The notes: generated by a model from the sequence alone, not told the origin. Numbered from the stretch's first letter, positions 20,245-32,919 are shown. The stretch: DNA of 64,000 nucleotides from Guillardia theta CCMP2712 (GCF_000315625.1 NW_005434641.1:167517-231516); one strand, 5' to 3'. A program made the numbers and translations.

Positions 20245-23200
20245 CTAGAGAGGAGGGACGACCAGGATGGACTTGCTAGCTGAAGGCGAGGAGTTGTGAG
20301 CGAATTCCACTGAGCCAGCCGCGTTGACGAGCTGAAAGTCCTTGGACGTCGACGAGGACGCGGCCTTCCTCGAGCTCTTGTACAGCATCATACCTGCAGG
20401 AACCAATGAGGAGCAGGAGGAGCAGGAAGAGGAAGAGAGAAGAAGAGCGCAGGGAAGATGATGCGTCTTACCACTCGTCCAGAGCAGCGAGGTAGGAGGC
20501 AGCAACGCCCATCAGGCCATATCCCTGAAGGAGATGCGTGAGGGGGAAGAGGAGGCGCAGGCAGGAAGAGCTCCACCTCCTCGTTGGTCAGATCGACGAG
20601 ATGCTCGTAGACGGAGATGCGAACAGGATCTGCAAATTGAAGAGCGATGGTGCCTGCGAGCTAGTGAGACTGGGAGAGGAGAGGAGAGCAAGCGAGAGAG
20701 AGAAAAGGTGGTGGGGGAAGGAAGGGAGAGAGGGAGAGACAGTGACAGACAGACATAGACAGAGAGAGAGGAGCGCAGAAGACGGCAGAGGAAGAGAGGT
20801 AATGAGAAAGGAGCGCGGAAGGAGGAGGAGGAGGAGGAGGAGGAGGAGGAGAGAAGGTACCGAGAGCATGGACTGCGAGATGTCTTGTCTCCAGTCTCTC
20901 AAAGGCTGCTGCATGCTTGAGATGCTGCAGGACGAGCTGCTCACCCGACGCTCATCAGTTTGAGACAAGGTTAAGTGCAGAGCAGGAGGAGGAGCAGGAG
21001 CAGGAGCAGGAGCAGTTACCTGCCAGGTCGCCATCCCCGTCTCGGGATCCACCTCTTCGTCAGCCCTCAGTCCCGAAGCCTTTGAGGGTGTTGCTTCCCC
21101 TTCCCCCTGGGCCTCCTCCCAAGTACAGAGGAGGAGAGGAGCGAGCCGACCGAGGGACCAGATGGCGATGCGATCGATCTCTTGAAGCTTCAGCATCTCT
21201 CCTCGAGGACAGCTTCTCTCCCTCAGGCTCAGCATCCCCTGCGTTGCCTGTCAGTCAAGTTCATTCCTTCCTGCAGCTGGACCTTGACGATCTTCCTCCT
21301 CCAGCCCTCCAGCATGGGCCGCATGCTCGCAAGCGCCTTCCAGCACTGAGCAGAGGGGGTCAGCCGGTTGCAAGGAAGGGGACGAGGAGAAGAGAGCAAC
21401 GGATAGAAGGGCGAGGGAGGTGAAGGAAGGACGGGAGGGTGGGGGCAAGGAAGAGAAAGCTCACGTCTGCGAGAAGGATAGGATCCAAACGACCGGCAGC
21501 TTCTTCCGGACACCTGGTGGTGAGCTATGTGGAGTTTAGAGCGAAGCTGAAAGAGGAGGAGGAGGGTCTGGTGAGGATTGGGGGCACTTAGAGGATGAAA
21601 GGAGAGAGAGGAGAGGAAGGAAGAAGCAAGAGGGAGTGTGGAGGAGTCTGGACCTCGAGAAGGATGGGAGCGAAGGATGGTAATTTCTTGGTCTTCTTCA
21701 GCAACTCGTTCAGCACCTGGCTGATCATCTCCTTTGGGAAAAAATGCTTCGCCCCTCCCGCCTTCCCCTCGTCTGCCACCACGCTTGACTGCTTGTCGGC
21801 CTCGACATTGCGAATTTGGAGGAGAAAGTTGCTGGTGAGTTCTTGATGGGGCAACAGCCACACAAGGACGCACATGGCCTGGTGAAGAAGATGAGAAGGA
21901 TGAACAGAGGAAGGAGGAGATGAAGGAAGAGAGCACAAGGAGGGAGTGAGGGGCGGAGGGACGGATGGAGGGAGGAGGAGAAAGGTAGGAAGGACGTCAG
22001 GCAGGATTACCCTGCAGGCAACGCACCTGGCATCGAAGAAAGGAGCAGCGAGAGAAGAGGAGGTGCGTGCACGTGGTTCGAATCTCCCCCGTAAGTTCGG
22101 GTCTGGACGCCTACCAGGTCAGCACGGTCAGCTCGCCTCCGCCTGACACTCCAGCTGCTGCCCTACCAGCATCTCGATGTTGTCGCACAGGAAGCCCTTG
22201 AGGTACCGGCAGGCGGCCTGTCAAGCAGCTCTGAGCTGAAGCCTCCTCCCAACTCCCTCTGTCCTTCTTGTCAGCTCACCGTCTGCTGGGGGATGCGGTT
22301 GGACCTCAACATCTGGTCGAACCGCTTCATGACAGCTGGATCGCCACAGTCAGCTAAAGGCGTTGGGTCAGGCTAAGGGCCACCTGTGATCGAGTTTGAG
22401 GGGAACTCCTTGAAGTCGAAGGCCTGACATTGACCGTAAGAGATCGAGTAGAAGGAGAGCGAGAAAGTCAGGGGGAGAAGGAGGGGGGAAAAGAGGGGGG
22501 GGGGGGGGGGCGGGGATGGCAAAGGCAGCTGGGAAGGAGGAGAGAAGAAGGTGAAAGTTGAGATCGCATGGGAGCAGGAGCTTCGCCAGGCACCTGCAGA
22601 AGCTCTAGGAAGATGCGGTCAGACGGGATGTCAGCGACACCCTGAAGGATCTGCTGGGCAGTTTGCGCGATCTCCCTCACGATGCCCCCTGCCTTCTCCT
22701 CCTGCGCAGGAGCGACGTCTCCTCCTCCCTGCACCGTCTTGCTCCACCTGATCAGCCGGACAAGGAACACGCCGCAGGAGGAGTCGCTGAGAATCAGCTG
22801 AAAGGGGGTGAGCTGAGAGAACAGAGGATGGAGAAGGAGCACCTTGACGTGCGCTGGGTTGGAGAGAACTTCCAGCAGGCTGCTCAGCACGGAGATGGCA
22901 TGCACTGGAGCCATCTCGAGCATGAGCGCAAGGACGTGCCGCAAGATCATGACGTCGTGAAAGCGCCAGCCAGCGAGCACGATCTACTCACATGCGATCA
23001 TCCTCCCCATGTTGAGGGGGAAAGGTAGAAGAATTGGAGGAGAGAGACAAGGCAAGGAATTAAAATGCAGGGAGGGAGGAGGGAGGAGGGAGGAGGGAGG
23101 AGGGAGGAGGGAGGAGGGAGGAGGGAGGAGGGAGGAGGGAGGAGGACAGGGAAAGTAATACACATGTTTCACAAGGGCGGCGGGGAATTTTCACCTGAGC

Positions 23201-24430
23201 TGGAGCTGATCTTGTTCGTCCGCACGCTCGGATACCGCTGTAAAGTGAGGCAGCCAGAGCAAACCTCTCCTGCCAGCTGGAATCAGCCGTTGGTCGGAGG
23301 AGGATCGCAAGGAATCGAAGGCCCGCCCCCTCCATCACGCACGCCTCCCTCCTCACGATCAAGCTGACTGCTAATGCTGGTGCTCACACAGCCCCACATC
23401 GCATCATGTCGACATATTGGGACGGACGAAAACACCTCGAACCCAGACTCACCTGACTGCTCGAGTCGTCCTTCACAGAGAAACGCTTGAGGGCTCCCAG
23501 GATCGACATCCTGCTTCGAGGGTCAGCTGCCTTTGGAGTTGAACGGCAGGGTCAAAGTTCCTGTTCCTTCCCGATTGCTTCGTGCCAGATTCTGCTGCTG
23601 ATTGTGAGAGGAGAATCTGACAGCAGGTCAGTCACCCTCGTCATGTCTGCTGAGATGAAATCACCTTCTCGAGCTGCTCTGCTAGCATCGTCACGACATG
23701 TCCTTCAGCCCCCCCGTGCCGCGCCAGACATCCCATGCTGCGATAGCTCGCCATTCGCTGAGGAGCCGACTTTGAGGAGCTGCTACCTCGCTCGATGACA
23801 CTCAGAACCTGAACATGTCAAGTCAAGACGGTGCCACCACAACCTTCTTCTCACTTGGTTGGCTTGATCGGGGAATTCTTCGACGTATCGGCACAACAAG
23901 AAGTGAAGCAGTCGGAGAACTTTGCGCTCATCCTTGCTGGAGATCTTCGCACAGTCAGCAAGTGAGCACGAGAGAGGCTCCTTACCTTATCCTCCTCATT
24001 GAGTTGCGACAGTAGGAGGATAAGGAGGGACCCACTGCTGCCGGAGGGTCTGAAGAAGGTGAGATCCTTCAGAGCATGTTTCGCCTTAGAGCCTATCTTC
24101 TTGTCGTTGCAACATTCCCGCAGGGTAGCCACGACAGATCCATACTGAGACTTGGCCTTTGACTGGCAACATACAGTCAGAAACTGATACATGGGGCCAT
24201 GGCCCGGTGACGAGGGGCGAGTGAAGGAGTATAGTAAGTGGAGGGGATCATGTTTGAAGAACAGACGACGGATTGACCTGGATGTAACTGTTGATCTCTG
24301 TCAAGTCCGGTACATCTGAATCGAAGGATTTGGACGAGTCACCCCTCTTCGGTGACTGATGCCCAAGGCGAGGCGACGGCATGAAGATGTTCATGCTCCA
24401 CCCTCCTTGGCGTGTATCTTGCTTGGCCAT
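20245..24430 (-). CDS. Unknown alpha-helical protein, many short exons
   Basis: An ATG at 24430 begins MAKQDTRQGGWSMNIFMPSP, ending at a donor after INSYIQ. Later exons give helical segments such as VCCQSKAKSQYGSVVATL (about 24180-24000), DERKVLRLLHFLLCRYVEEF (about 23930), ERFALAASLYSGI (about 23280), FHDVMILRHVLALMLEMAPV (about 22960), FDFKEFPSN and VMKRFDQMLR (about 22400-22310), YLKGFLCDNIEMLVGQQ (about 22200), SQVLNELLKKTKKLPSFAPI (about 21700) and ALASMRPMLEGW (about 21330). It ends near 20280-20245. The repeated leucine-rich amphipathic helices suggest an ARM/HEAT-like solenoid, but I do not recognise the family. The terminal exon has two possible frames, giving stops at about 20278 or 20245. 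Introns carry purine/pyrimidine microsatellites, including a 7-mer repeat at 23066-23145. Confidence 0.55.
23066..23145 (+). repeat. Tandem GGAGGGA heptamer
   Basis: About eleven near-identical copies of a 7-bp purine unit, apparently inside an intron of the minus-strand gene. It forms a homopurine strand about 80 bases long and is probably unstable in length. Confidence 0.9.
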
Positions 24431-24791
24431 GTCTCGCTCAACAAGAGAGATGCAGGATCAGCCCGTGACGATCATCCAACGTCGCTCTCAACACATCAGT
24501 CCCGCCTGCAGTGTAAGATATCAACATCGCTCACCCTGTTCCTCTTTTTCGCCCGAAATTTCTCTCCTTGTCTATGATCTCCACACATCCGTCCTCGTTC
24601 TCCTCCACTGACTCCTCTCTCCTGGACGCACTTCTGCTTTCTTCTCATCACAACTCTGTCTTCATCCTCTTCTCCCTCCCTCAGCTACTCTTCTCTCCCA
24701 CTCGGTTCCCTGTGCGCCCCGGGCATTTCATCGAAATCCCATATGATTGCGAGGCGGGCCATTGTTCACTCTGAGGCGAACCTGAATCAAT

Positions 24792-26121
24792 ATGGAGCAG
24801 AGCGGGGAGGTGGACCACTGGGAGGCGCCCCTTCATGCAGTCAGCGTAAGATCGGGATGGGCGGAAGGAGGAGGAGGCTTGTCTCAGCGCTTCCTCTCTC
24901 TCTCTCCCTCTTGCTTTTCGCATGTGCCAGCTGGATCTCCCAACGGGATGAGCGCGTCACTTCACTCGGGGCAAACTCAGGTGACCCTCCCCGTCTCCCT
25001 CCCCATCCCCCTTGTTCCGCCGCTGGCATGCAGATTGACTGCGGACTCAGCACCATGGTACTACCCGGCACGTAGCCAGAGCACAGCTGGCCTGATGCCC
25101 GGTGCAGAGCAGTACTACAACCCGGACGTCGATCCTAAGGAAGCTGAAGCGGCGATCGGGTCTCCGTCGCAGATGCAGGACATGTATTGGCCCAATAGCG
25201 ATGAACTTCGACTGACTGAGTTCCCCCAGCCTACAGAGAATGACGAGGGAACTAACGACGGACACCATGGAGATTGCGAACCTAGATCATCGAATCGCCA
25301 TCGTCAGAGCCAATAACAAGTTCCTCGCTGTAATGCAGCGAGTGCCCTGCCCCACGGATTCCTTACCTGCGGTCACAGGACAAGTACCAAGGACTGCTCA
25401 ACCTGCAGGTCAAACGCGGTCCTCCTGGTCCGCAGGGGATGCCTGGTCCGGGATTTCCAGGTAGGATCTTCCCATTTCTTCACCATTCGCCTCCTTGTCC
25501 CTTGCTTTCGCTCATCTCCCTGAAGCTGGATTTCCTTTCAACAAGATTCCTTTTTGACTCTGGATGCTTCAGGGTTGCCTGGGCCGCCGGGTGAGAAAGG
25601 ACCACCCGGCAAGGCAGGGAAGGAAGGGGCTCCTGGAGAGGAGAGTGGGGAGTCAGGTCCGCCAGGGCCTCCAGGAGAAGAGGGAGCGCCGGAGGCAGGT
25701 AGGACAAGATCGAGTTGGATGGGCGGCATCTGAGGGGTTGCTGCTGCTCCAGTGTGACTGAGAGACTGTGTGTGTGCTGCAGAAGGCGAACCTGCTGAGG
25801 AGTCGTTGTCTTCAGCAAGAGGGAAAGTGTTGTTGCGACTGAAGTCGAAGAGACAAGCTCTGGTGAAGGAGATCCAGGCGGCAGGGCGCTACCGCGATCA
25901 GATGAACGACATTCAGAGCTACAACATTATTCATCCAACAAGCTTCAGGTGTGTTCGGTTGCTAAGAGGAGCGGATTTTCTAGAAGTCAAACACTCTGGT
26001 GGCTGACGTTGGCTGCAGGCGGAACGAAGCAAACAAACGAGTGATTGAAAGCAAGGCTCCTCCTCCTTACTGGACAAAGGAAGGAATCGAGATGGTTCCT
26101 GTCTTTGTTCCAGACAAATGA
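24792..26121 (+). CDS. Collagen-like (Gly-X-Y) protein
   Basis: ATG 24792 starts MEQSGEVDHWEAPLH. Following exons read SMYW/Asp-rich sequence, then NLDHRIAIVRANNKFLA ending at a GTAATG donor near 25330. The exon at about 25382-25460 encodes DKYQGLLNLQVKRGPPGPQG and more Gly-X-Y. The next (about 25572-25698) continues GLPGPPGEKGPPGKAGKEG and GPPGPPGEEGAP. Together these give roughly 20 Gly-X-Y triplets with a short interruption. The C-terminal part is a basic helix (KVLLRLKSKRQALVKEIQ) and ends in PVFVPDK with TGA at 26119-26121. Triple-helix proteins are usually trimeric and often secreted. No convincing signal peptide is visible in the present N-terminus, so location is unknown. The neighbouring helices may act as trimerisation segments. 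Confidence 0.75.
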
Positions 26122-26525
26122 GCGTGAAAGGAGATCATGTGATTCATGTGCAGAATAATTGGGATAACAAACAACTATATGATGTCATTTTGCCTGTTAG
26201 TGTACACTGGTCGGTCATAATGTTTTCACGTCACCTCCTCGTGCTCTGTGCAAGGATGAAACATTCAGACCGAGAAAGTTGGGAGAAATGATCTGCTGAA
26301 GGTCGGTCTTCATTCGAACCATCTGCCACATGCGTCAGAAAAGAGCTGCGGTTTGGAAGGGCTGATAAGAACATTTCGTATTGAACCCGGGGAATCTCCG
26401 GGCACAGAGGTTCCTCTCATCTCTCGATGAGCACGAGAGTTGCTCTGATTCACATCAAGGGAAAATCCTTCGTAGATATGCAGAGGCGCCTGACCCGCCA
26501 TAAGAAACAAGCGACATGTGCCTTG

Positions 26526-27769
26526 TCATCGTGTCACCAAGTACACCGGGCGATGAACGTCGGTCAGTTGTCTTGAGATCCGCTTGGAGTGGCTTTCATG
26601 CTCTGCAAGTAGATTCTTGACCCTGAACGCATGATGAACAATATCAGCTCTGACATGTCGACCTGTCTCTGCTACGGTATAACCTATCGTCCGTGGAACT
26701 TGGTTTCTCCGGCACATCTTTCTCACTTGGCTCGATGGCTCCTTTCAGGGTCGTGAGGTCTGGAGCGCTCTGCCACACTCAGTTCAGCTCTCCGCGAGCA
26801 CAAGCAAAATAGCTTCACCCCAAATTCAAGGCGCCTGCTAAGGGACATGTGCCGATATCGGATAGGAGAGACAAACGGGAAAAGATCGTCCATTTTCTTT
26901 CTGCTGTGTTTCTGGAAGGACCTCAACCTTGAATGAGAAATGTCAGGCGTTTGTGCAAGTCCTTGTGATAGATGGAACATGGATGATGCAGAGGAACTCT
27001 CTCCAGGATGCGGCACGCCATTCAAGAAAGGCTCGGAATCTGCAGAGTCATATTTTTAATACCAGCAGAAGGGAGATCACAACTACCTTTCGTTCCGCTT
27101 GCTTCATCCCTTTCCTGTACCACCGCATTTCTTTCAAGAGGATCAGCAAGATTCATCCACTCCCTGAGCAACACATTCATAGTCATACAGTCAAACTTTG
27201 CATAGCACAGGGCCTTACGTCTCAGTGTGTGAAACTTCGACGGAAAGGTTGCTGTGCTGCCGTGGATTGGTCAGACCTTTCAATGGCTCTTGAGAGCTTC
27301 TCTTTGAAGACTTGAGGGAAGACGGTCAGCCTAGCTTCCTGGCATCGCTCCCTCCTACCTGAGGAGGCGAAGAAAATTTTGTCGCAATTTCCAGGAGTCC
27401 CTCATCCTTAATCCTGCTCTCGCCGACTGCGCGATCCCTTCCCCTCACATCCAGTCTTGTTGTGCTGAGTGTGAGCTCGCCGCTAGAGCCGATGGCAGGC
27501 GCTGACATGATGATGTCGTTGGCATGCGATGCCAACCTGCCTGTGTGCATCAGCTTCATGCTCGGTCGAGCGAACGAACCAGTCTGGGAGCCGCATGAGC
27601 GGCTGGAATTTGCAGCATGCTCGTGATTGCTCCCGAGAAGGTCGTACTGGGTCAGGATCGAATGATGGGCCTCTGGCAATACATGGCTCAGAATATGCGT
27701 CGCGAGCGGTGGGGGTTTGAACTTTGCTCTGTACGCTTCAATAGACAATTCTTTCTCTCTCTTCATCAT
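26526..27769 (-). CDS. Hypothetical protein, low-confidence multi-exon gene
   Basis: Starting at the Met at 27769 (MMKREKELSIEAYRAKF), a frame runs to FSSPPQ followed by a GTAGG donor at about 27361. Possible later exons read SSKRSSQEPLKGLTNP (about 27310-27220) and ADPLERNAVVQERDEASGTK (about 27160-27030). A frame with HSRLRSFQKHSRKKMDDLFPF runs to 26723. No known domain is recognised and the last junctions need a frame change I cannot place. The gene may be mis-modelled or a pseudogene. Confidence 0.3.
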
Positions 27770-28139
27770 TTCGATCTGAATCTTGAGGCTACTGCATTAC
27801 GATTGCCTCATGCGGATCAAATCAAGCCATGGACTTCATCCTCTTCGAATTCCGTGCGGCAGAGCCTCTCGCCGCCCCCTCCTCCTCCCCTGCATGAGGC
27901 GTAGATGTCGCTTTATCGCATGTCAACTTGACAAAGGAATCTGTGTAAATGCAGCCAAGAGCACGGGGTGGAAGGATATGCATATTTACTTAGTGATAGA
28001 TATAGAAAATGATGCAGATAGTCAGGGGTTCACGACAACAGGAGGTAGAGCCTTGATGAAGAGCTGAAATAACAAGGGGGTCATGTCAGCTGCTTGCTGT
28101 TGGATTGGTGTTGCCTCTGATTGAAGTCCTGGTGCTGCG

Positions 28140-28640
28140 GCCTCCGAGCCTGAAGACGATCACTCTGACTAACCGTTGAACCATGATTACTGGCAGAGTC
28201 ACTGCCTCAGTGACGGCCAGGCTCGGCGGAGCCCGGGCTCAGCTGGATATCAACTCACGGCGACTCAGTGCGCGCGCGGGGGGGGGGGGTCACTATGTGT
28301 ACTGGCAGGGCCGAGTCACGCGGCTCAGCGGCCGCCATCATAGCATGTTCAACAATGATGTATTAGTATGCTGGCCTGACTGTCAGTGAAGTTCAAGGCA
28401 TCAAAGGTGCCGCGCTGTTGATCGGATGGGCCGGCCGCGATGAGCGGCGCGGCTGTGGGGCTGCTACCGTGACGGTGAGCGGCTCAGCGGCTACCGTACT
28501 GACAGCCGCAGCTGTTCAACATGCCATGATGCTCGCCTACCATTCCTAACTGCTGTAGACCCCAGCCGCGCTTCCGAGTCTGCTACTTGACTCAGTGACA
28601 GTCAGGCTGCTGATGACAAGAACCAGCCGCCGAGCAGCGC
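28140..28640. other. GC-rich gene-free block
   Basis: The same composition and vocabulary as 5.9-7.3 kb: frequent GTGACTC-like and CGGCTCAGCGGC-like words, and a run of G at 28281-28290. No coding or RNA feature seen. Confidence 0.45.
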
Positions 28641-29530
28641 AGCTGCGGCAGCAGCATGGCAACAGCGGCAGCGGCAGCGGCAGCAGCAGCTAATCTACTT
28701 CCTCGATGCCATGATGCTTCTAATATTGCTATTACATTGCGGTTCCTGGTGCTGCTCCCGCTACCGTCTCCGCGGCAGCCACAACCACTTATGCTACGGC
28801 AGAATGTTGTTTCCACTTCTGATACTTCCGCTCTTCCTCTTCATCATGGCCTCCTTGCTGCTCCTGCTCCTGCTCCTGCTCCTTCTCTTAGGTGTCCATA
28901 CCCTAATAATTGCTTCGCTAGAAACATCATACTTTGAGGCTGAAGGAGGAGGGGGAGGGGGAGGAGGGGGGGAGGGCACAGGATGGCCGGAATTCAGTAT
29001 GAGGATGGCCAGAAGTGCAACTGCTGCATGAAGAGGGTCGGAGGTCAACTCAAGGAGGAGAAGGGAGAGGGGAGAGGGGAGATAGGGAGATGGGGAGGAA
29101 GATAGGGGATGAGGACCAGGAGGGAGGAGGGAGGAGGCAGGAAGACCGAACAAGACCAAAGCAGAGGGCAGTGAGCAGAGGGCCAGAGGGCAGTGAGCAC
29201 AGGACAGTGGAGGCGAGGAAGGGAGTGAGTAGCAAGAAGGATGGAGCACACAGATCAGGAAGTGATGAGAGGCGCGGAGGGGAGTAGGAGAGGTCACAAG
29301 GGAGCAGTCGGAGACCTGGGGGGGTCCAATAGGGAGGAGGGGCGACCCGGCGACCCAGTCTTTTTGGGTCGGAAATCACGTGGCGGGGTTGAGGGGGGGT
29401 CAGGAGCGATAGGAAACGAGGGAGAAGCAGGGAAGGGAAGGGAGCGATGACAGAGACGGAAGAGGAGAGGAGAGGAAACTGTACCCAAGCCCTCCTCCTC
29501 CTCCTCCTCCTCTCCTCCCCTTAAAGGCAA
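28640..29530. repeat. Simple-sequence and purine-rich tract upstream of the dioxygenase gene
   Basis: (GCA)n near 28650-28690, (CTCCTG)n near 28855-28885, then about 500 bases (28938-29460) that are almost entirely purine on the plus strand. A CT-rich patch follows (29490-29520). Apparent open frames here are low-complexity artefacts. The promoter of the dioxygenase gene must lie within or just after this tract. Confidence 0.7.
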
Positions 29531-29603
29531 GAGGCTCTTGGTCGTCCTCCTACCACTCAATCATGACCTTTCCTCCACGTGCGTGATCGATTCCCATCCA
29601 AGA

Positions 29604-30755
29604 ATGGCGCCTCCCCTGATCACAGGAGTGCCGCTGCGGGAAGCCGTGGCGCGGATAGGAAGCAGGAGGTACTGGGAGGAGCTTTGCCCCTACCTGCATA
29701 TCGACAACAAGGGGCTCAGTACCAAGAGAAAGCTCAGCAAGGGGGAGCGCGTGAGGGTCAAGCAGGAGCTGGTGGAGGAGGGGTACTCCAAGGTGGGCGG
29801 CTGCGAACTCCTCGACATGTCGCACGTGGAGCTGCTGAGACGAGGGATCGAGGACCTGGTGGCAGAAGGCTGGCCGCCAACCTTCATCGGGCTATACGAT
29901 GAGTGTTGGCAGGCGGTCGGGGCGATGCAGAACAACTTGAAGCAGGTGACGGACGGCAGGAACTCCTGCAACTTCGACGTGGTCGCCTGGCACGTCGACC
30001 CGAGCAAGGGACAGCACGGCTTCTCTCCCCATCGAGACAGGCAGCCAGAAGACTGGGTACCCCGGGGCCTCCCCCATGACGTGGAGGCGACTTTCGTCAA
30101 GGACGAGGAGGGGAACCTTGTGGCCAAGTACGTCACCTGTTGGCTGGCCCTGACCGAGGCCTCTCCTGACAACTCCTGCCTCAACTTCGTCCCAGCTCCT
30201 CATGATCCGGGGTACTACCAAGGGGATGTAGAGGAGCAGGACCCCATGGAGAGAGTGTTCTCATGCAGGAAGGAAGCATATCAGCATATCCGATCCGTAC
30301 CCCTCAGCCCAGGAGGATGCACTTTCCACACTCACAGGATCATCCACTGGGGATCTGCAGCAAAGCCCAACGCAGCTTCCCGGCCGAGGATCTCACTCTC
30401 CTGCGCCTTCAGCACCAGCGACTTTGAGAAGGCGTACGTGCTCAAGGAGGAGGCCCGGAGCTTTTCTCAGTTCGACTTCGATCTCCGCCTGGCCCTCTGT
30501 GCCGGTCAGATGATCAACTATGGCGACCGATTCCTGAACGAGCTGGGGCCCCACGTGCTACGAGTTTATCATCGCGTTTTCTCCTCCCTGTCGCATCTCT
30601 TCTCCGACGAGTTGTTCTCCTTGGACTACTTCCCTTGTTGTGATGAGGTTCGCAGGTACCAAGCGGAGATCGGCAACAAGTACGTCCAACTTGCAAGCAG
30701 CGTGCAAGACAAGATGGAAGAAGACATCAACGCAACGGCCAAGAAGCCAGGAGAG

Positions 30756-30790
<35 letters not shown>

Positions 30791-31085
30791 TATCCTCGAC
30801 TCAGCGCTTGACTCCATCCTCAGGTGAACTACTCTCTTCGCAACTCTTCTTCCTCCTCCTCCTTTTGATTGTGTCAGCAGCGCCAAGGTGAAAGGGATGA
30901 AGGGCTTTGTGGATGATTTCGAAGACATTTACGGACATGCCGACTTTCCGGCAGATCGCAAGGAGATGCAGAGGAAGCAGAGGAAGCAGCTGCCGGCCAA
31001 GTTCTTTGGACGTGTGTCGCGTATCCGCGGCATCCTGAAGGGTCAGGGATCGAAGAAGAAGAGGGGAGGGAAACGTGGCGACTGA
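29604..31085 (+). CDS. PhyH-like Fe(II)/2-oxoglutarate dioxygenase, two exons
   Basis: Exon 1 (to 30823) and exon 2 (30881-31085) are joined by a 57-nt intron, phase 2. The metal-binding HxD motif is His at 30030 and Asp at 30036 (SPHRDRQPEDW). The distal His lies in FHTHRIIHWGS (about 30330), followed by an Arg in RPRISLS for 2-oxoglutarate. This is the arrangement of phytanoyl-CoA-dioxygenase-like enzymes, which hydroxylate diverse substrates; the substrate is unknown. An acidic Glu-Asp repeat (30757-30790) precedes the exon junction. The C-terminus is strongly basic (GSKKKRGGKRGD), possibly for nuclear or nucleic-acid contact. The Met at 29604 (MAPPLITGVP) is chosen; the in-frame upstream Met at 29538 would add 22 residues. 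Confidence 0.8.
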
Positions 31086-31215
31086 GAGGACAGACACACA
31101 AAGAGGAGCGGGCGGTAGGATCTAAACATTCATTGATTTATATTTACCCCATCACTCATTTCCTCCTGTACAAGCTTCGCACCCAAGTCAGTAAAGGATT
31201 GATAGAGAGTTCGAC

Positions 31216-32560
31216 TTACCTTCTATCAAGTTGTCGTATTCTCAAGGCGATGATGACGGAGATGGTATGGAACGGCATCATCATAGCACAGAGCTGCCGG
31301 AGGGTATCAGGCAGGGTGCCAGGAGCAAGAATCGGCATGCCACACCTCGCTGAAGACTTGGTTCTTCCATATCCAAACCCCGAAGAAGGCGAGGATGCCA
31401 AAGTCAAGGAGGATCTGAAACGATAACGGTAAGGCGAGCGAAAGAGTCGACAGTCAAGGCAGGGAAGACCAGGAGGTCATGAATGATCTCTGCGTTTGAG
31501 ACCAGAACGTTTGAAATCAGGATCCCAGAAATGAAACCTTCCGTCAAGGTGAGCGGTCGCACAGATCCCAACTCAGACTTCACCTCTCCCCGTTGATTTC
31601 GCCCCGCTCGCTGTCTTGGAGGGCTTCAAACACATTTCAGCATGGGAGAAGGCGCACAGGGACAGCAACCTGCTTGGCCCTTGCTGAGTGCAGACTGTAC
31701 GAGACCACAAAGGAACGAGCCACAAACAAGTTTGCCTGCCAGCCATCGTGAGAAGGCAGTCCGGTCCACCGGGAACTGATCTACATGAAAGATGATAGAA
31801 GCAAGGAGGATGTAGGTTGAAGAGTAAAGAGTTGCCGACGTGTCGATGCCGTCCTGCAATCGAGTGGTGAGTTGAAGGGGAGCAGGTATCGAGGCAGAAA
31901 GACCGAGAAGAAGACAACGGGAGACCTTCCGGCATACACGTAGGTCTCAAAGGCAACCAACCAGAGCTGATCATAATGTTGCTGCGTCACAGCAAATCAG
32001 CACCTCCTCCTCCTCCTTTCATCATGGGATCTCACGCTAATGATTGAACTAAGATCCCCCTCCCTCTTGCTGTTGCTCCACGGAGTCATCCGCAGCAAGT
32101 GATCCAGGAAAATCAGCAGGAAGCAAAGGATCGACCACCGCGAGTTGACCTGCAAAGTCGGAGAACTGCTCACGTGGAAGCATGAGGAAAGAAGTATCCT
32201 TACCAAGAGCTTGTCCACAGGTAAGAGGCAGAGCATGACATAGAACGCGTCCACTTTGTACATGCACGTCAAGAGGAGCCTGCCGATCTACCAGACACAG
32301 ACGTCATATGGACGTCTCGAGTGTCCACTGGAGGCCACGACACCTTGATGCAGCTCATGTGTGGAAGAGGCTCGGAAGGAGAGCTTTGAGGGAACAGATT
32401 CATGATCTGCCGTTCGAACTGCAAGGATGTCAATCCAAGGGAGAACCCATAGAGTCAGAGTGCACAACCATAAAGAAGATGCATATCACGAGAAAGAGGA
32501 AATCAATAGCCTTGAGAGAAGCCCCGAGCACGTTTGTAGTCTGACAGCGGAGGGTTAAGC
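31216..32560 (-). CDS. Multi-pass membrane protein, possibly channel- or transporter-like
   Basis: Exons read on the minus strand contain successive hydrophobic helices. AIDFLFLVICIFFMVV lies at about 32520-32470, RLLLTCMYKVDAFYVMLCLLPVDKLL at about 32280-32205, RWSILCFLLIFLDHLL at about 32145-32090, and PVVFFSVFLPRYLLPF at about 31930. LYSSTYILLASIIFHV lies at about 31830-31785, FISGILISNVLVSN and LLVFPALTVDSF at about 31540-31440, and ILLDFGILAFFGVWIW near 31400. At least six segments are likely. The polar charge inside MYKVDAFYVMLCLLP and the basic end of the next helix recall S3/S4 of voltage-type channels, but no pore signature is seen, so the family is open. The first coding exon and the stop are not certain. 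Confidence 0.5.
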
Positions 32561-32919
32561 TCGCAGTCAGATCGAGGATTCACATCGACCTGAATCACTA
32601 GACATGCGATCTTATGGGCAGTGATGAGATTCGAGTAAAAGGATATCTCAAATCTGTTTCATCACCAAACTCAACTTGTCATGATGCAAATCAGATGTTC
32701 ACCTGGAAGTGTGCAATTTCTTCTCGAGAATCTTAAGTTGGGCATGGGCATGGAGTTGGGAAGACATCGGAATTTTCAGCTTCTAGAGTACCCAGTGGAT
32801 TCCAGTTTACATTCTGTGCAGAACAAAGTGATTCTTCGTTGAGGGTTATCACACAAACCATCTATAACATGTACAAGATTGCTTCCTGCAGAAGAATTCT
32901 CTCTGGTCTGTCAGGTATA

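Noticed and set aside
20588-21235. 215-codon minus-strand frame with Leu/Ser runs
   Set aside because: The long Leu/Ser part is a translated GA-microsatellite intron; only the first part (LRERSCPRGEMLKLQEIDRI) may be exon of the larger gene.
22060-22100. tRNA-like GGTTCGAATCTCCC box
   Set aside because: The T-arm stem does not pair, and no D-arm, anticodon arm or acceptor stem can be built around it.
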